64,000 bases of DNA, from the NCBI GenBank assembly GCA_947498985.1, contig CANMMF010000005.1, positions 372,001 to 436,000 on the forward strand, read 5' to 3'. Position numbers and translations under genes: made by a program. The notes below the pieces were generated by a model, which was not told the DNA's origin, did no database searches, and worked only from the letters and a program-made list of their open reading frames with translations. Below are positions 24,686 through 33,234 of this stretch, piece by piece (the first letter of the stretch is position 1; each line of letters opens with the position of its first letter). Source of the stretch: an uncultured Paracoccaceae bacterium (lineage in GTDB: Bacteria > Pseudomonadota > Alphaproteobacteria > Rhodobacterales > Rhodobacteraceae).

Positions 24686-25939
24686 TCAGAGCAGCTGCGA
24701 AAGACCCCAGGCCGCAGCGCTGACCAGCAGCAGCGTCAGCGGAATGCCGCGGTTGAGGCGGATCATCAGCAAGCCCGCCAGGGCGATGAGGCCCGCCGCC
24801 TGCAGGTTGAGGCTGGCAGGGTCGGGCAGGGGCAGCGACAGCGGGCCGGTCTCAAGCGCTCCAACCCGGTCAAAGAGCACATGGATCGCGAACCAGAGCG
24901 ACAGATTCGCGATCACTCCCACAACCGCTGCAGTGATCGCCGCAAGCGCGCCCTGCAGGCGCGGACGGGCCAGCAGCCGCTCCACATGTGGTGCAAAGGC
25001 GAAGATCCACAGAAAACACGGCACAAACGTCATCCAGAGCGTCAGCAGACCGGCCAGCAGCCCGAACCAAGCCCCGCCCGCCCCGTGCCCGGTCAGCTGG
25101 CCGACGAATTGCGTCACGAGGATCAGCGGCCCGGGCGTGGTCTCCGCCAGCCCCAGCGCGTCGACCATCTGGGTGGCATCGAGCCAGCCGCGCTCTGACA
25201 CCACTTCCTGCGCCATATAGGCGAGCACCGCATAGGCGCCGCCAAAGGTCACCACTGCCAGCGTGGCAAAGAACCGCGCGAGATCGAAGAGCAGCGTCTG
25301 GCCCAGCAACGCCAGCACCGGCAGCGGCAGCAGCCAGAGCGCGGCCCAGAGGGCCAGAACAGGCAAGGGCGTGGCGCGCGGCCCGGGGGGCGGCAGGGCG
25401 TCCGCGGGGGCGGTTGTGGTGGCAAACCCCCAGAGTGCCGCCAGCGCGATGACCAGCGGGAACGGCAGCGAGAAGGCAAATAGCGCCACAAAGGCCAGCG
25501 CGGCCAGCAGAAGATCCGACCGCCCGCGCAGCGCCTTTCGGCTGAGCCGGATCAACGCCTGCGCCACGATCACGATCACCGCCGCCTTCACACCCAGAAG
25601 CAGCGCCTGGGTTTCCGGCACCGTGCCGAACCGCGCGTAAAGCAGCGCCAGCGCCGCGATCACGACCGCGCCGGGCAGCACAAAGAGCGTGCCCGCCAGC
25701 ACACCGCCCGCAACGCCGCGCAGCCGCCATCCGGCATAGGTCGCAAGCTGCATCGCCTCGGGCCCGGGCAGCAGCATGCAAAAGCTGAGAGCGCGCAGGA
25801 ATTTCGCCTCTGTAAGCCAGCCGCGCTCCTCGACCAGCACCTTGTGCATCAGCGCGATCTGCGCGGCAGGCCCGCCGAAAGACAGCAGACCGACCCGACC
25901 GAAGGCGCGGGTGAGATCGCCGAGCGAGGTCTCAGCCAT
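24686..25939 (-). CDS. chrA: Chromate transporter ChrA, two-domain form
   Basis: A 417-residue membrane protein with two CHR domains in tandem. The first (from residue 6) has FGRVGLLSFGGPAAQIALMH and LPGPEAMQLATYAGWR; the second (from about residue 225) has VVTFGGAYAVLAYMAQEVV and TTPGPLILVTQFVGQ. About ten membrane segments can be seen. ChrA exports chromate with proton coupling, and some family members do other anion transport. The ATG at 25939 lies inside the end of the upstream rhodanese-ChrB gene (8-base overlap), so the two are coupled; the longer open frame upstream is antisense in nature and not used. Confidence 0.9.
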   Translation of the reverse strand: MAETSLGDLTRAFGRVGLLSFGGPAAQIALMHKVLVEERGWLTEAKFLRALSFCMLLPGPEAMQLATYAGWRLRGVAGGVLAGTLFVLPGAVVIAALALLYARFGTVPETQALLLGVKAAVIVIVAQALIRLSRKALRGRSDLLLAALAFVALFAFSLPFPLVIALAALWGFATTTAPADALPPPGPRATPLPVLALWAALWLLPLPVLALLGQTLLFDLARFFATLAVVTFGGAYAVLAYMAQEVVSERGWLDATQMVDALGLAETTPGPLILVTQFVGQLTGHGAGGAWFGLLAGLLTLWMTFVPCFLWIFAFAPHVERLLARPRLQGALAAITAAVVGVIANLSLWFAIHVLFDRVGALETGPLSLPLPDPASLNLQAAGLIALAGLLMIRLNRGIPLTLLLVSAAAWGLSQLL

Positions 25940-26672
25940 GGGCGCGCCCTCCGGCAGCGTGACCGGCGGTTTGCGCGCCGGACCAGAGATAGAGCGCGTC
26001 GAGAACCGGCAGAGCGGCGTTGAGCAGCGCCTCCGGCGTCGCATGACCAAGGCGGAGCCCGTCAAGAACGGCGCGGGCCCCGGGCTGCGTGAGCGTGTCC
26101 TGGAGCATTGGCAGAGGCCGCGCGTCGAGGCCGGTCATCCGCAGCAACTCGGCAAAGGGTGGGAGCGCGGTTGCGCCAAAGCGCCCGGCCACTGCGGCGA
26201 TCTGGTCTGGCGCGACAAAAAGCAGGCGGGCCTCGGGTTCGATGAACCGGCGCAGCAGCCAGGCCGCGGCCAGAAGCTCAGGCGTGCATGCCGTCGTCGT
26301 CACCCAAAGGCAGCGCCCCTCCGGGCCCGCCTGCGGCAGCGCCGCGATGGCGATCCGCGGCGCGTGGGGCAGGGCGCGCCAGGCGACCGCGCCGCCCTGC
26401 AGATAGTGCGCTGCCGCCCCGTCGCTGCGCAGCCAGGCGGCCACCCCCTGGCTCAGTTTCAGCCCCTTGTGGCAGATCACCACAGAAGCGCGCCCGCCAA
26501 GACGCGCTGCCAGCCCCGCCGGATCGCGGTGATCCCACATCAGCGCGCCGGGCAGGCGGGTGGCGTCCGCGGCCACGTCTTCGGGCAGGCGAATGTCGAT
26601 CAGAACCGGGCAACGGGGTGTGCCGATGAGCGGCAACAGGATGTCGGGGGAGATGTCATGGATTTCGGGCAC
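25932..26672 (-). CDS. Rhodanese-like domain fused to a ChrB-type C-terminal domain
   Basis: A 246-residue protein. The GTG at 26672 is preferred over an ATG seven codons earlier because AAAGGA lies six bases before it. Residues 1-100 form a rhodanese fold (VLIDIRLPEDV, with the active-loop Cys in VVICHKGLKLSQG). Residues 115-235 resemble the ChrB C-terminal domain (AAWLLRRFIEPEARLLFVAP), but the usual IACPWLIRRF lead is altered to ELLAAAWLLRRF, so key residues may be lost. ChrB proteins sense chromate or support ChrA. The overlap with chrA argues for a joint role in chromate or sulfur-oxyanion handling. Confidence 0.8.
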   Translation of the reverse strand: MPEIHDISPDILLPLIGTPRCPVLIDIRLPEDVAADATRLPGALMWDHRDPAGLAARLGGRASVVICHKGLKLSQGVAAWLRSDGAAAHYLQGGAVAWRALPHAPRIAIAALPQAGPEGRCLWVTTTACTPELLAAAWLLRRFIEPEARLLFVAPDQIAAVAGRFGATALPPFAELLRMTGLDARPLPMLQDTLTQPGARAVLDGLRLGHATPEALLNAALPVLDALYLWSGAQTAGHAAGGRAHG

Positions 26673-26724
26673 ACCGCATCCTTTCTCTGGCAAAGCCAGC
26701 GGATGCGAAACTTGGGCGACCGCC

Positions 26725-27450
26725 TTAAGGGGCTTTCGCGTCTCCCCGTTGCGGCAAATCTAGGCGTGCGGTCCGCGGGCTGTCAATTGCAAAGCCGTTC
26801 CGGCTCAGCACCCGGGAGATCTCGCGCAGGATCTTGAGGCGAATCGCGCGTGCATAGTCGCGATGGCCGCGCGCGGTGACCACAAACCCGTCCGAGGTGA
26901 TCAGGTGGCGGCGGTAGAAATTGCTGACCGCGATGCCCAGACCCTCGATGGCCAGCCCGTTCACGGTGATGCCCAGCCGCTCGGCCTGACGGCGGACGCG
27001 GCTCACTTCGCCGCCCGCATTTGGGGTGCCGTCGCCAGAGACATCGACCACGTGGCGCGTGCAATCCGGCACGTCGCGGAACTGCGCCAGAGCGAAGCTC
27101 AGCGCCTCGGCGGGCGCGGTCTCAGACAGCACGAAGGCGCGCTCCATGCCGCGCACCCGGTTGGCCAGGCTCTGGACGTGAAACGTGCTCAGCATCTGCG
27201 TCCAGGGGATGCTGAGCTCCTGCCGGTCGATGCCGGACCACTGCACCACCGACAGCATCACGTTGTCGCGCACAAGCGTCTCCACGATCTCGGGATCCTC
27301 GAGCGCCAGCGCCAGACCGTTGACCTGCAGCCGGTATTCGCCCGGATCCACGGAGTTGGAGACATCCATCGCCAGCAGCAAGGCGGTCTGGCAGGCGCTG
27401 GCTGCGCTCAGATGCATTGTGAAAAGACAGGCCAGAAGCGCGCGGATCAT
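26725..27450 (-). CDS. DUF1194 secreted protein (von Willebrand A-like)
   Basis: A 241-residue protein with a signal peptide (residues 1-19, ending SAASA). The mature part starts QTALLLAMDVSNSVDPGEYR, whose DVSNSVD resembles the DxSxS metal site of von Willebrand type A domains, and later has VVDVSGDGTPN, the second half of such a site. This matches DUF1194, common in Rhodobacterales and without known function. It is probably a periplasmic metal-dependent adhesion or assembly domain. The tmRNA gene lies directly upstream on the same strand. Confidence 0.85.
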   Translation of the reverse strand: MIRALLACLFTMHLSAASACQTALLLAMDVSNSVDPGEYRLQVNGLALALEDPEIVETLVRDNVMLSVVQWSGIDRQELSIPWTQMLSTFHVQSLANRVRGMERAFVLSETAPAEALSFALAQFRDVPDCTRHVVDVSGDGTPNAGGEVSRVRRQAERLGITVNGLAIEGLGIAVSNFYRRHLITSDGFVVTARGHRDYARAIRLKILREISRVLSRNGFAIDSPRTARLDLPQRGDAKAP

Positions 27451-27599
27451 GCTCGCATGGTGCCGTTTGCGGGCCCGGCGTCAAGAGAGCGCGCGCAGCG
27501 CGGGTCGCTGGTGCCGGTCCGGGCGTGCACGCGCGGTCAGACAGGGCAGGGGGCGCGATGGCGCCGGTCGGGGTCACAGACGACCGGAAGGGAGGGAGG

Positions 27600-27930
27600 A
27601 AAGTGCAGGCTTCTGTTGCCAGGTGCCTGCGAACCCCGCCTTACGCTGCAAGGCGCAAGGGCTTAGATTTCGATCTTTCGCACTGCTTACGCAGCGAGAG
27701 CGACCGGAGCTTTGTTGTCGTTTGCAACTAGCTTATGTGTACCGATAACGGTGGTAACTCACCGGGACAAAGCCAACATCTTTAGACGTTCGTCGATCCT
27801 GTTTCGTCCCCATGTTCCGCAAACGACGGAATTTTGGTGGAGACGCCGGGTACCGCCCCCGGGTCCGATCCGCTTATTACATGCGCGTTTATGTCCATAG
27901 TTCCCGAGGGAACGCTTATAACATAGGCGC
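27600..27930 (-). ncRNA. ssrA: Circularly permuted two-piece tmRNA (ssrA), tag ANDNKAPVALAA
   Basis: On the minus strand the acceptor piece comes first and ends GGCGTCTCCACCA (encoded CCA at 27835). After a 23-base intervening segment the coding piece begins at 27811 with GGGGACGAAACAGGATCGACG, the usual tmRNA 5' end. GGGGACG pairs with CGTCTCC to make a 7-bp acceptor stem (one G-U). The tag frame (27725-27687) encodes ANDNKAPVALAA and its TAA sits in a hairpin (CGCTGC, GTAA, GCAGTG), as is typical. A closing hairpin GCAGGC/GCCTGC lies near 27605-27630. This permuted order is the known alphaproteobacterial form. The inner ends are read from pairing; the outer ends (about 27600 and 27910-27930) are estimates. 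Confidence 0.93.
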
Positions 27931-27995
27931 GCCGGTGCTGACGCGCAAGGCCGCAGGCGCTTGTCAGACGGAGCGGTTTGGCGAAATTCAGGTGA

Positions 27996-28358
27996 TCAGA
28001 AGATCGCACCCCCGTGCCGGGCCAGCAGCCAGAGCGCCGGGACCGCTTCGAAGGCGAAAAACACCAAAGCCTTGGAACGCGGCGGGTTGTCGGCAAAGAT
28101 CGACACAAGCCGCCCCGTGCCCGCGCCCACATAAGCCACTCCGAGCATCGCGTAGGCCGCAGGCGCCCCTGTCCAGAGGCAGATTACGCCCACCGCCACA
28201 AAAAGCCCGCCCGCCGAGGCGCGCAATTCGCTCAAGCCCATGGTCGACGCGCCGGTCTCCAGATCGAGCGCCGAGGCGGTGTAACGCGGCGCGATGAAGC
28301 CAAAGAGGCCAAAGGCGATGGTCAGCACCGCAATGAGCAGGTCGATGAGATCAAACAT
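27996..28358 (-). CDS. DUF4345 family membrane protein
   Basis: A 120-residue protein with four predicted membrane segments (residues 5-22, 47-65, 68-85 and 98-115), matching the DUF4345 family. A polar loop (residues 25-45, RYTASALDLETGASTMGLSE) and the pattern GRLVSIFADNPP between segments 3 and 4 are typical. A good ribosome site (CAGAGGAGC) precedes the ATG. No function is known. It lies between the tRNA gene and the tmRNA gene, all on the minus strand. Confidence 0.8.
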   Translation of the reverse strand: MFDLIDLLIAVLTIAFGLFGFIAPRYTASALDLETGASTMGLSELRASAGGLFVAVGVICLWTGAPAAYAMLGVAYVGAGTGRLVSIFADNPPRSKALVFFAFEAVPALWLLARHGGAIF

Positions 28359-28525
28359 GGCGGCTCCTCTGGCGGCTTTTGTCCGGATGACAAGACATAG
28401 CGCGGCGCTGCCCCTCTGGTAGGGCCGACGCCGCGCCGCGCATCACGCCGTTCGGAGACGGCCCGCAGGGCCGGTGAGGGTGCCCGGCGCGCAAATCCCG
28501 GGGCGAGGCATCGCAAAGGCAACAC

Positions 28526-28602
28526 TGGTAGGCCCGGAGGGACTCGAACCCCCAACCAAGGCGTTATGAGCGCCCTGCTCTAACCAATTGAGCTACAGGC
28601 CC
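28526..28602 (-). tRNA. tRNA with anticodon CAU, probably tRNA-Ile2 (lysidine type)
   Basis: The 77-base gene folds as a cloverleaf: acceptor GGGCCTG with CGGGCCT (one G-G apposition at position 7-66 is replaced by the T-arm border), D-arm AGCTCAATTGGTTAGAGCA, anticodon loop CTCATAA and T-loop GTTCGAGTC. CCA is encoded. The AGCTCAATTGGTTAGAGCAG and CTCATAA pattern is that of the isoleucine tRNA whose CAU is converted to lysidine-AU by TilS, not of initiator or elongator Met. A sequence model of TilS determinants would decide. Confidence 0.9.
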
Positions 28603-28709
28603 ACCGTGAGGATCTGAGTAGCATCGCGGGCCGGGGCGTCAAGCGTGGACGTTGCAGCCTGCGCGCCGATGCGCTAAGCGCGCAGCCAAAGCGAAGCCGG
28701 AGCGCGCCC

Positions 28710-29750
28710 ATGAGCAAATCCCCCCTGACCTATGCCGATGCGGGCGTGGATATCGACGCGGGCAACGCGCTGGTGGATCGCATCAAACCGGCGGCGCAAC
28801 GCACCAACCGGCCCGGCACCATGGCCGGTCTGGGGGGGTTTGGCGCGCTCTTCGATCTCAGGGCGGCAGGCTACGAGGATCCGATCCTTGTGGCCGCGAC
28901 CGACGGGGTGGGCACCAAGCTGCGCATCGCCATCGACACCGGGCATCTGGACGGCGTCGGTATCGATCTGGTGGCGATGTGTGTCAACGATCTGGTCTGC
29001 CAGGGGGCGGAGCCGCTCTTTTTCCTCGACTATTTCGCCACCGGCAAGCTTGACACCGACAGTGCCGCGCGGGTGATCGAGGGCATCGCGACAGGCTGCG
29101 CGCGGGCCGGCACCGCGCTGATCGGCGGCGAGACCGCAGAGATGCCGGGCATGTATCCGGCGGGCGATTTCGACCTGGCGGGCTTTGCGGTGGGCGCGAT
29201 GGAGCGCGGCGCCCTGCTGCCCCAGGGCGTGCGCCCGGGCGATGTTCTGCTGGGGCTCGGCTCCGACGGGGTGCATTCCAACGGCTACAGCCTGGTGCGC
29301 AAGCTGGTCGAGCGCTCCGGTCTGACCTGGGATGCGGATTGTCCCTGGGCCGCGGAAAGCCTTGGCGCGGCCTTGCTCGCGCCGACGCGGCTTTACGTGA
29401 AACCGGCCCTTGCGGCGATCCGGGCGGGCGGCGTGCATGCGCTGGCCCACATCACCGGCGGCGGCCTCACGGAAAACCTGCCGCGGGTGCTGCCCGAAGG
29501 CTGCGGCGCGCGGATCGACCTCTCGGCCTGGCAATTGCCCGGGGTCTTTGCCTGGATGCAGGACACCGGCGGCATCGCACAGGGCGAGATGCTCAAGACG
29601 TTCAACTGCGGCATCGGCATGGTGCTGGTGGTGGCGCCGGAGCGCGCCGAGGCGCTGGCGCGGCTGCTGATCGACGAAGGCGAGACGGTCATGGCGCTTG
29701 GCAATGTCAGCGATGTGGACGGTGTGGTCTACGAGGGCGCGCTCGGCTGA
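28710..29750 (+). CDS. purM: Phosphoribosylformylglycinamidine cyclo-ligase (AIR synthetase)
   Basis: A 346-residue PurM, the usual length. It closes FGAM to AIR with ATP in purine synthesis. Family segments are [20 protein letters not shown] at the start, [42 protein letters not shown] (substrate and ATP site), [11 protein letters not shown] and [16 protein letters not shown]. Its stop overlaps the purN start (TGATG), so purM and purN are translated as a coupled pair, the usual order in this class. Confidence 0.97.
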   Translation: MSKSPLTYADAGVDIDAGNALVDRIKPAAQRTNRPGTMAGLGGFGALFDLRAAGYEDPILVAATDGVGTKLRIAIDTGHLDGVGIDLVAMCVNDLVCQGAEPLFFLDYFATGKLDTDSAARVIEGIATGCARAGTALIGGETAEMPGMYPAGDFDLAGFAVGAMERGALLPQGVRPGDVLLGLGSDGVHSNGYSLVRKLVERSGLTWDADCPWAAESLGAALLAPTRLYVKPALAAIRAGGVHALAHITGGGLTENLPRVLPEGCGARIDLSAWQLPGVFAWMQDTGGIAQGEMLKTFNCGIGMVLVVAPERAEALARLLIDEGETVMALGNVSDVDGVVYEGALG

Positions 29751-30337
29751 TGCGTGTCGCGATCCTGCTTTCCGGCGGCGGGTCGAACATGGTCAGGCTT
29801 GTGCAGAGCATGACCGGCGATCACCCGGCGCGCCCGGTGCTGGTGCTGGCCAATGATCCCGGTGCAGGCGGGCTGGAGAAGGCGCGCGGTCTCGGCGTGC
29901 CGGTTTCCTGCGTCGATCACCGCCCCTTCAAGGGCGACCGCGCGGGGTTCGAGGCCGCCCTTCGGGACGCGCTTGCGCCCGCGGCCCCCGACCTGATCTG
30001 TCTTGCCGGTTTCATGCGGGTGCTCACCGCGGGGTTCGTGACGCCGTGGCAGGGGCGGATGCTCAACATCCACCCCTCGCTTTTGCCGAAATATCGCGGC
30101 CTCGACACCCATGCGCGCGCGCTTGAGGCAGGTGATGCGGAGGCGGGCTGCACCGTGCACGAGGTCACAGCCGCGCTCGATGACGGCCCGATCCTGGGGC
30201 AAGCGCGTGTGCCGGTTCAGCCGGGCGATACCGCCCGGTCGCTGGCCGCGCGGGTGCTGGTGCAGGAGCATATCCTCTATCCGGCGGTGCTGCGCCGCTT
30301 TGCCAGCGGCGACCGGCGGGTTCTGCATCTGCCCTGA
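29750..30337 (+). CDS. purN: Phosphoribosylglycinamide formyltransferase (10-formyl-THF type)
   Basis: A 195-residue PurN that formylates GAR with 10-formyltetrahydrofolate. Motifs are VAILLSGGGSNM at the start (phosphate loop), LAGFMRVLT, LNIHPSLLPKYRGLDTHARA with the catalytic Asn and His, and GCTVHEVTAALDDGPIL with the catalytic Asp near residue 143. The ATG at 29750 overlaps the purM stop by one base. The longer frame upstream lies inside purM and is not used. Confidence 0.96.
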   Translation: MRVAILLSGGGSNMVRLVQSMTGDHPARPVLVLANDPGAGGLEKARGLGVPVSCVDHRPFKGDRAGFEAALRDALAPAAPDLICLAGFMRVLTAGFVTPWQGRMLNIHPSLLPKYRGLDTHARALEAGDAEAGCTVHEVTAALDDGPILGQARVPVQPGDTARSLAARVLVQEHILYPAVLRRFASGDRRVLHLP

Positions 30338-30374
30338 CCCCTGAGTTCCGAGCCCCGTCGCGCGCCCGCACGCC

Positions 30375-30563
30375 TTACCGGGGTGATGGCTGGCTGGCCA
30401 CGTTGCCATGCCAGTCCGGCGCAAGCGCCCCCGCGCCCGGATCGGGCGCCAGCGCGGCGGGCAGTCCAAGCAGTATCAGCAGCGCCAATGCGGTCAGCGC
30501 GGCTGCTAGGCTGCCCCGATCCGCCCGGACCGGGCGGGAGGCGAAGAGATCGAGAGTTGTCAT
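30375..30563 (-). CDS. Short hypothetical membrane protein
   Basis: A 62-residue protein with AAGGAG seven bases before the ATG at 30563; a GTG directly before it is an alternative start. The N-terminus is polar (TTLDLFASRPVRADR), then one hydrophobic run (residues about 18-40, LAAALTALALLILLGLPAAL), then a polar tail (DWHGNVASQPSPR). It is probably a single-pass inner-membrane or secreted peptide. No family recognised. The good ribosome site and codon use are the support; it lies between convergent purN and the divergent rnd gene. Confidence 0.55.
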   Translation of the reverse strand: MTTLDLFASRPVRADRGSLAAALTALALLILLGLPAALAPDPGAGALAPDWHGNVASQPSPR

Positions 30564-30774
30564 CACATGTCTCCTTGAATGACCTGCGATCTACCTAATC
30601 CTCCGGCCAACATCATGGAAACGAATGTATGTGACGCTCTGCATCACACAGCGTGATGAAAATCCCCCACAGGATCAGGGCAGGCCGGGGATTGGGGAAC
30701 TTGCGCTTTGCTTTGCCGCCCGGCTGGGATAGGCGCGTAACACGCGGACAAGAACGAGACGTGCCGGAGCCTGA

Positions 30775-31932
30775 ATGCAGACCATCACCACGACCCAAGA
30801 GCTCGCCGCCTTCTGCGCCGACGCTCAGAACGCCGAGTATGTAACCGTTGATACCGAGTTTCTCCGAGAGCGGACCTATTATTCCAAGCTTTGCCTGATC
30901 CAGCTGGCTCTGCCCGGCAAGAGCGATGAAAACGCCGTTCTGGTCGATCCGCTCGAAGGCGATCTGTCGCTCGATCCGCTGCTGGAGCTTTTCCGCAATC
31001 CCGACGTGGTCAAGGTGTTCCATGCTGCACGGCAGGATCTGGAGATCTTCTATATCGATCACGGCGTGATCCCGGAGCCGCTCTTTGACACGCAGGTCGC
31101 CGCGATGGTCTGCGGCTTTGGCGAGCAGGTGGGCTACGAGACGCTGGTCAAGCGCATCGCACGCCAGCCGCTCGACAAGTCGTCACGCTTCACCGACTGG
31201 TCGCGCCGTCCGCTGACCGATGCGCAGAAAACCTATGCGCTGGCCGATGTCACCCATCTGCGGCAGATCTACGAGTTTCTCGACGGCAAGCTGAAAGAGA
31301 GCGGCCGGGATCGCTGGGTGGCCGAGGAACTGGCGGTGCTGACCAATCCCGACACCTATGTGACGCATCCCGACGAGGCCTGGAAGCGGGTCAAGACCCG
31401 GTCGTCGAGCCCGCGGTTTCTGGCGCTGGTGCAGACACTTTCGGCCTTCCGCGAGACCTATGCCCAGACCCGCAACATTCCCCGCAACCGGGTTTACAAG
31501 GATGACGCGCTGGTCGAGCTGGCCTCCACCAAGCCGCAGAACATGAACGATCTCGGTCGCTCCCGGCTGCTCTTGCGCGAGGCGCGCAAGGGGCCGATTG
31601 CCGAAGGTATCCTGGCGGCGGTGCAGAAAGGGCTTAGCGTGCCCAAGGAGGATCTGCCGAAACCCGACACCAGCCGCGACAAGCTGCAGGTCAACCCGGC
31701 GCTCGCCGATCTTCTGCGGGTGCTGCTGAAGGCCAAGACCGAAAGCTCCGGCGTGGCCTCCAAGCTGATCGCGCCCTCAGCGGAGCTCGATGCAATTGCC
31801 GCGGGGCTGCGGGACGTCCCGGCGCTGTCGGGCTGGCGTCACGAGGTGTTTGGCGCGGATGCGCTGCGGCTGTGTGACGGAGAGATTGCGCTGACCGCCA
31901 AGGGCAAGCAGGTCAAGGTCATCGATCTTTAG
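30775..31932 (+). CDS. rnd: Ribonuclease D
   Basis: A 385-residue 3'-5' exoribonuclease of the DEDD family that trims tRNA and other stable RNA 3' ends. The exonuclease motifs are YVTVDTEFLRERTYY (DxE, residues 22-36), VFHAARQDLEIFY with the second Asp, and QKTYALADVTHLRQIYEFL (motif III, near residue 155). An HRDC-like helical domain follows (residues 215-290, ALVQTLSAFRETYAQTRNIP). It is monocistronic, and a dispersed repeat lies directly after it. Confidence 0.94.
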   Translation: MQTITTTQELAAFCADAQNAEYVTVDTEFLRERTYYSKLCLIQLALPGKSDENAVLVDPLEGDLSLDPLLELFRNPDVVKVFHAARQDLEIFYIDHGVIPEPLFDTQVAAMVCGFGEQVGYETLVKRIARQPLDKSSRFTDWSRRPLTDAQKTYALADVTHLRQIYEFLDGKLKESGRDRWVAEELAVLTNPDTYVTHPDEAWKRVKTRSSSPRFLALVQTLSAFRETYAQTRNIPRNRVYKDDALVELASTKPQNMNDLGRSRLLLREARKGPIAEGILAAVQKGLSVPKEDLPKPDTSRDKLQVNPALADLLRVLLKAKTESSGVASKLIAPSAELDAIAAGLRDVPALSGWRHEVFGADALRLCDGEIALTAKGKQVKVIDL

Positions 31933-31991
31933 GCAGATCCCGACGCCCTGCGGCGCGCGGCGCGGGCCTGGCGCCATGCAAAGAACCTGAG

Positions 31992-32067
31992 CCACGCAAC
32001 GCTGCCTGGAATAAATGATTTCAACGCGTTACGTGATACGGGTTGTGTCGGGTGTTTCGCCAGTCGC
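31992..32067. repeat. Dispersed palindromic repeat B, copy 2
   Basis: It aligns with 9543-9620: CACGCAACGCTGCCTG, GATTTCAACGCGTTACGTG and ATACG are shared and later positions match in part. CACGCAACG pairs with CGTTACGTG (8 of 9). The copy abuts the stop codon of the minus-strand lipoprotein gene, in the gap after rnd, just as copy 1 abuts the bpt stop. Confidence 0.75.
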
Positions 32068-32571
32068 TTAACGCCGCGACACCTGCACGTTGCGCTGACC
32101 CCTGACCCGGATCTCGCGAATGCCCGCCAGCTCGTTGTCGGTCAGCCAGATCCCCGCGGACACCGTGCGCGACCATTCGCTGCCGACGCGGCCCGGCTGC
32201 TGCAGCGCGCGAAAATCATATGTCAGCGTGTCGGCATCGCTTTCGGCCTCGTTCTTGACCAGCCGCACTTCGAACGGCCCTTGCCGGTTGGCCACCGCGC
32301 TGGCGCGGATCACCGCCCCGCCGGGGCGCCGCTCGATCAGGAGTTCGCTGATCTCGCCCACCAGACGGCCCTGATAGCTGTCGTCCTGGCTGCTGCGGAA
32401 GATCGAGGCGCGGCGGCGCGGGATCAGCGGGTTGACCTCTGCGCTCGCCGAGACCGGCTCCGACACGCCGCGCCCGAACCAGTTCATCGGATTGAGCCGC
32501 GAGTCGCGAAGTCCGCCGCAGCTGGTGAGCACCAGCGCCGAAAGAAGAAGCACGGAGACCGCTCTGACCAT
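32068..32571 (-). CDS. Hypothetical lipoprotein
   Basis: A 167-residue protein with a lipoprotein signal: hydrophobic core SVLLLSALVL and lipobox LTSC with Cys at residue 18. The mature part begins GGLRDSRLNPMNWFGRGVSE and then has a region that may be beta-rich (GRLVGEISELLIERRPGGAV, then YDFRALQQPGRVG and WSRTVSAGIWLT). The LNPxNWFG segment near the lipid anchor is seen in other Rhodobacterales lipoproteins as far as I recall. No function is known. It is a single gene on the minus strand between rnd and sufE. Confidence 0.78.
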   Translation of the reverse strand: MVRAVSVLLLSALVLTSCGGLRDSRLNPMNWFGRGVSEPVSASAEVNPLIPRRRASIFRSSQDDSYQGRLVGEISELLIERRPGGAVIRASAVANRQGPFEVRLVKNEAESDADTLTYDFRALQQPGRVGSEWSRTVSAGIWLTDNELAGIREIRVRGQRNVQVSRR

Positions 32572-32691
32572 GTAATCTGCCCCTTTGACCTTGCCTAACG
32601 GGTTAGCGCATTCACACCCGGTTGAAAAGCGCCAAGGGCTGGACCTTTTGCCTGCCGGTCCTTACCTCCGGATGAAAGGAGATCGGGCACG

Positions 32692-33096
32692 ATGGCACAA
32701 ACGGCATTCGAAGAGGTGGTGGAGGATTTCGAGTTCCTCGAGGACTGGGAAGACCGCTACCGGATGGTGATCGAGATGGGCAAGGCGATGCCCGCTTTGC
32801 CCGAGGCGCTGAAAGTGCCCGCCACAAAGGTCGAGGGCTGCGCCAGCCAGGTCTGGTTGCACACCGCGCCCGAGGCCGGGCAGTTCCGGTTCCAGGGCGA
32901 TTCCGATGCGCTGATCGTCAAGGGGCTCATCGCCTTGCTGCACCGGCTTTACGACGGGCTGCCGGTGGCCGAGGTGGCCGGTGTGGACGCGCGCGCCGAG
33001 CTGGGGCGCCTGGGGCTGCACGACCACCTCTCGGCCCAGCGCAGCAACGGGTTGCGGGCGATGATCGAGCGGATCCGCGCCGAGGCCGCCGCCTGA
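32692..33096 (+). CDS. sufE: SufE-type cysteine desulfurase activator
   Basis: A 134-residue SufE, which takes sulfur from SufS for iron-sulfur cluster building. The ribosome site AAAGGAG is strong. FEEVVEDFEFLEDWEDRYRM is the family N-terminus, and the acceptor Cys is in KVEGCASQVWL near residue 50. The later VKGLIALLHRLYDGLPVAEV also fits. The rest of the suf operon is not beside it, so this is a stand-alone copy. A terminator for the convergent gene lies 55 bases downstream. Confidence 0.93.
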   Translation: MAQTAFEEVVEDFEFLEDWEDRYRMVIEMGKAMPALPEALKVPATKVEGCASQVWLHTAPEAGQFRFQGDSDALIVKGLIALLHRLYDGLPVAEVAGVDARAELGRLGLHDHLSAQRSNGLRAMIERIRAEAAA

Positions 33097-33150
33097 CGTC
33101 CGTGCATGTGTCTCTGAACCGGGCGCGCCATATATCGCGATCAAGCCAGG

Positions 33151-33190
33151 AAAAAGCGCCCGGATCCGGGGGACGACCGGATCGGGGCGC
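33151..33190 (-). terminator. Rho-independent terminator for the small exported protein gene
   Basis: Read on the minus strand, GCGCCCCGATCCGG pairs with CCGGATCCGGGCGC (13 of 14) across a 7-base loop, followed by TTTTT (33151-33155 as A on the plus strand). It lies about 45 bases after the stop of the gene at 33235-33579. Confidence 0.85.
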
Positions 33191-33234
33191 AAAGCCGCCC
33201 CCCAGGGAGGAAGGGGCGGGTGACGGAAATTGGC

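Noticed and set aside
24686-27450. Mobile chromate-resistance island
   Set aside because: There are no transposase, integrase or inverted-repeat ends, and codon use is like that of neighbouring genes.
27712-27900. Short protein frames over the tmRNA region
   Set aside because: They overlap conserved tmRNA structure (acceptor stem, tag, stop hairpin) and have no ribosome site.
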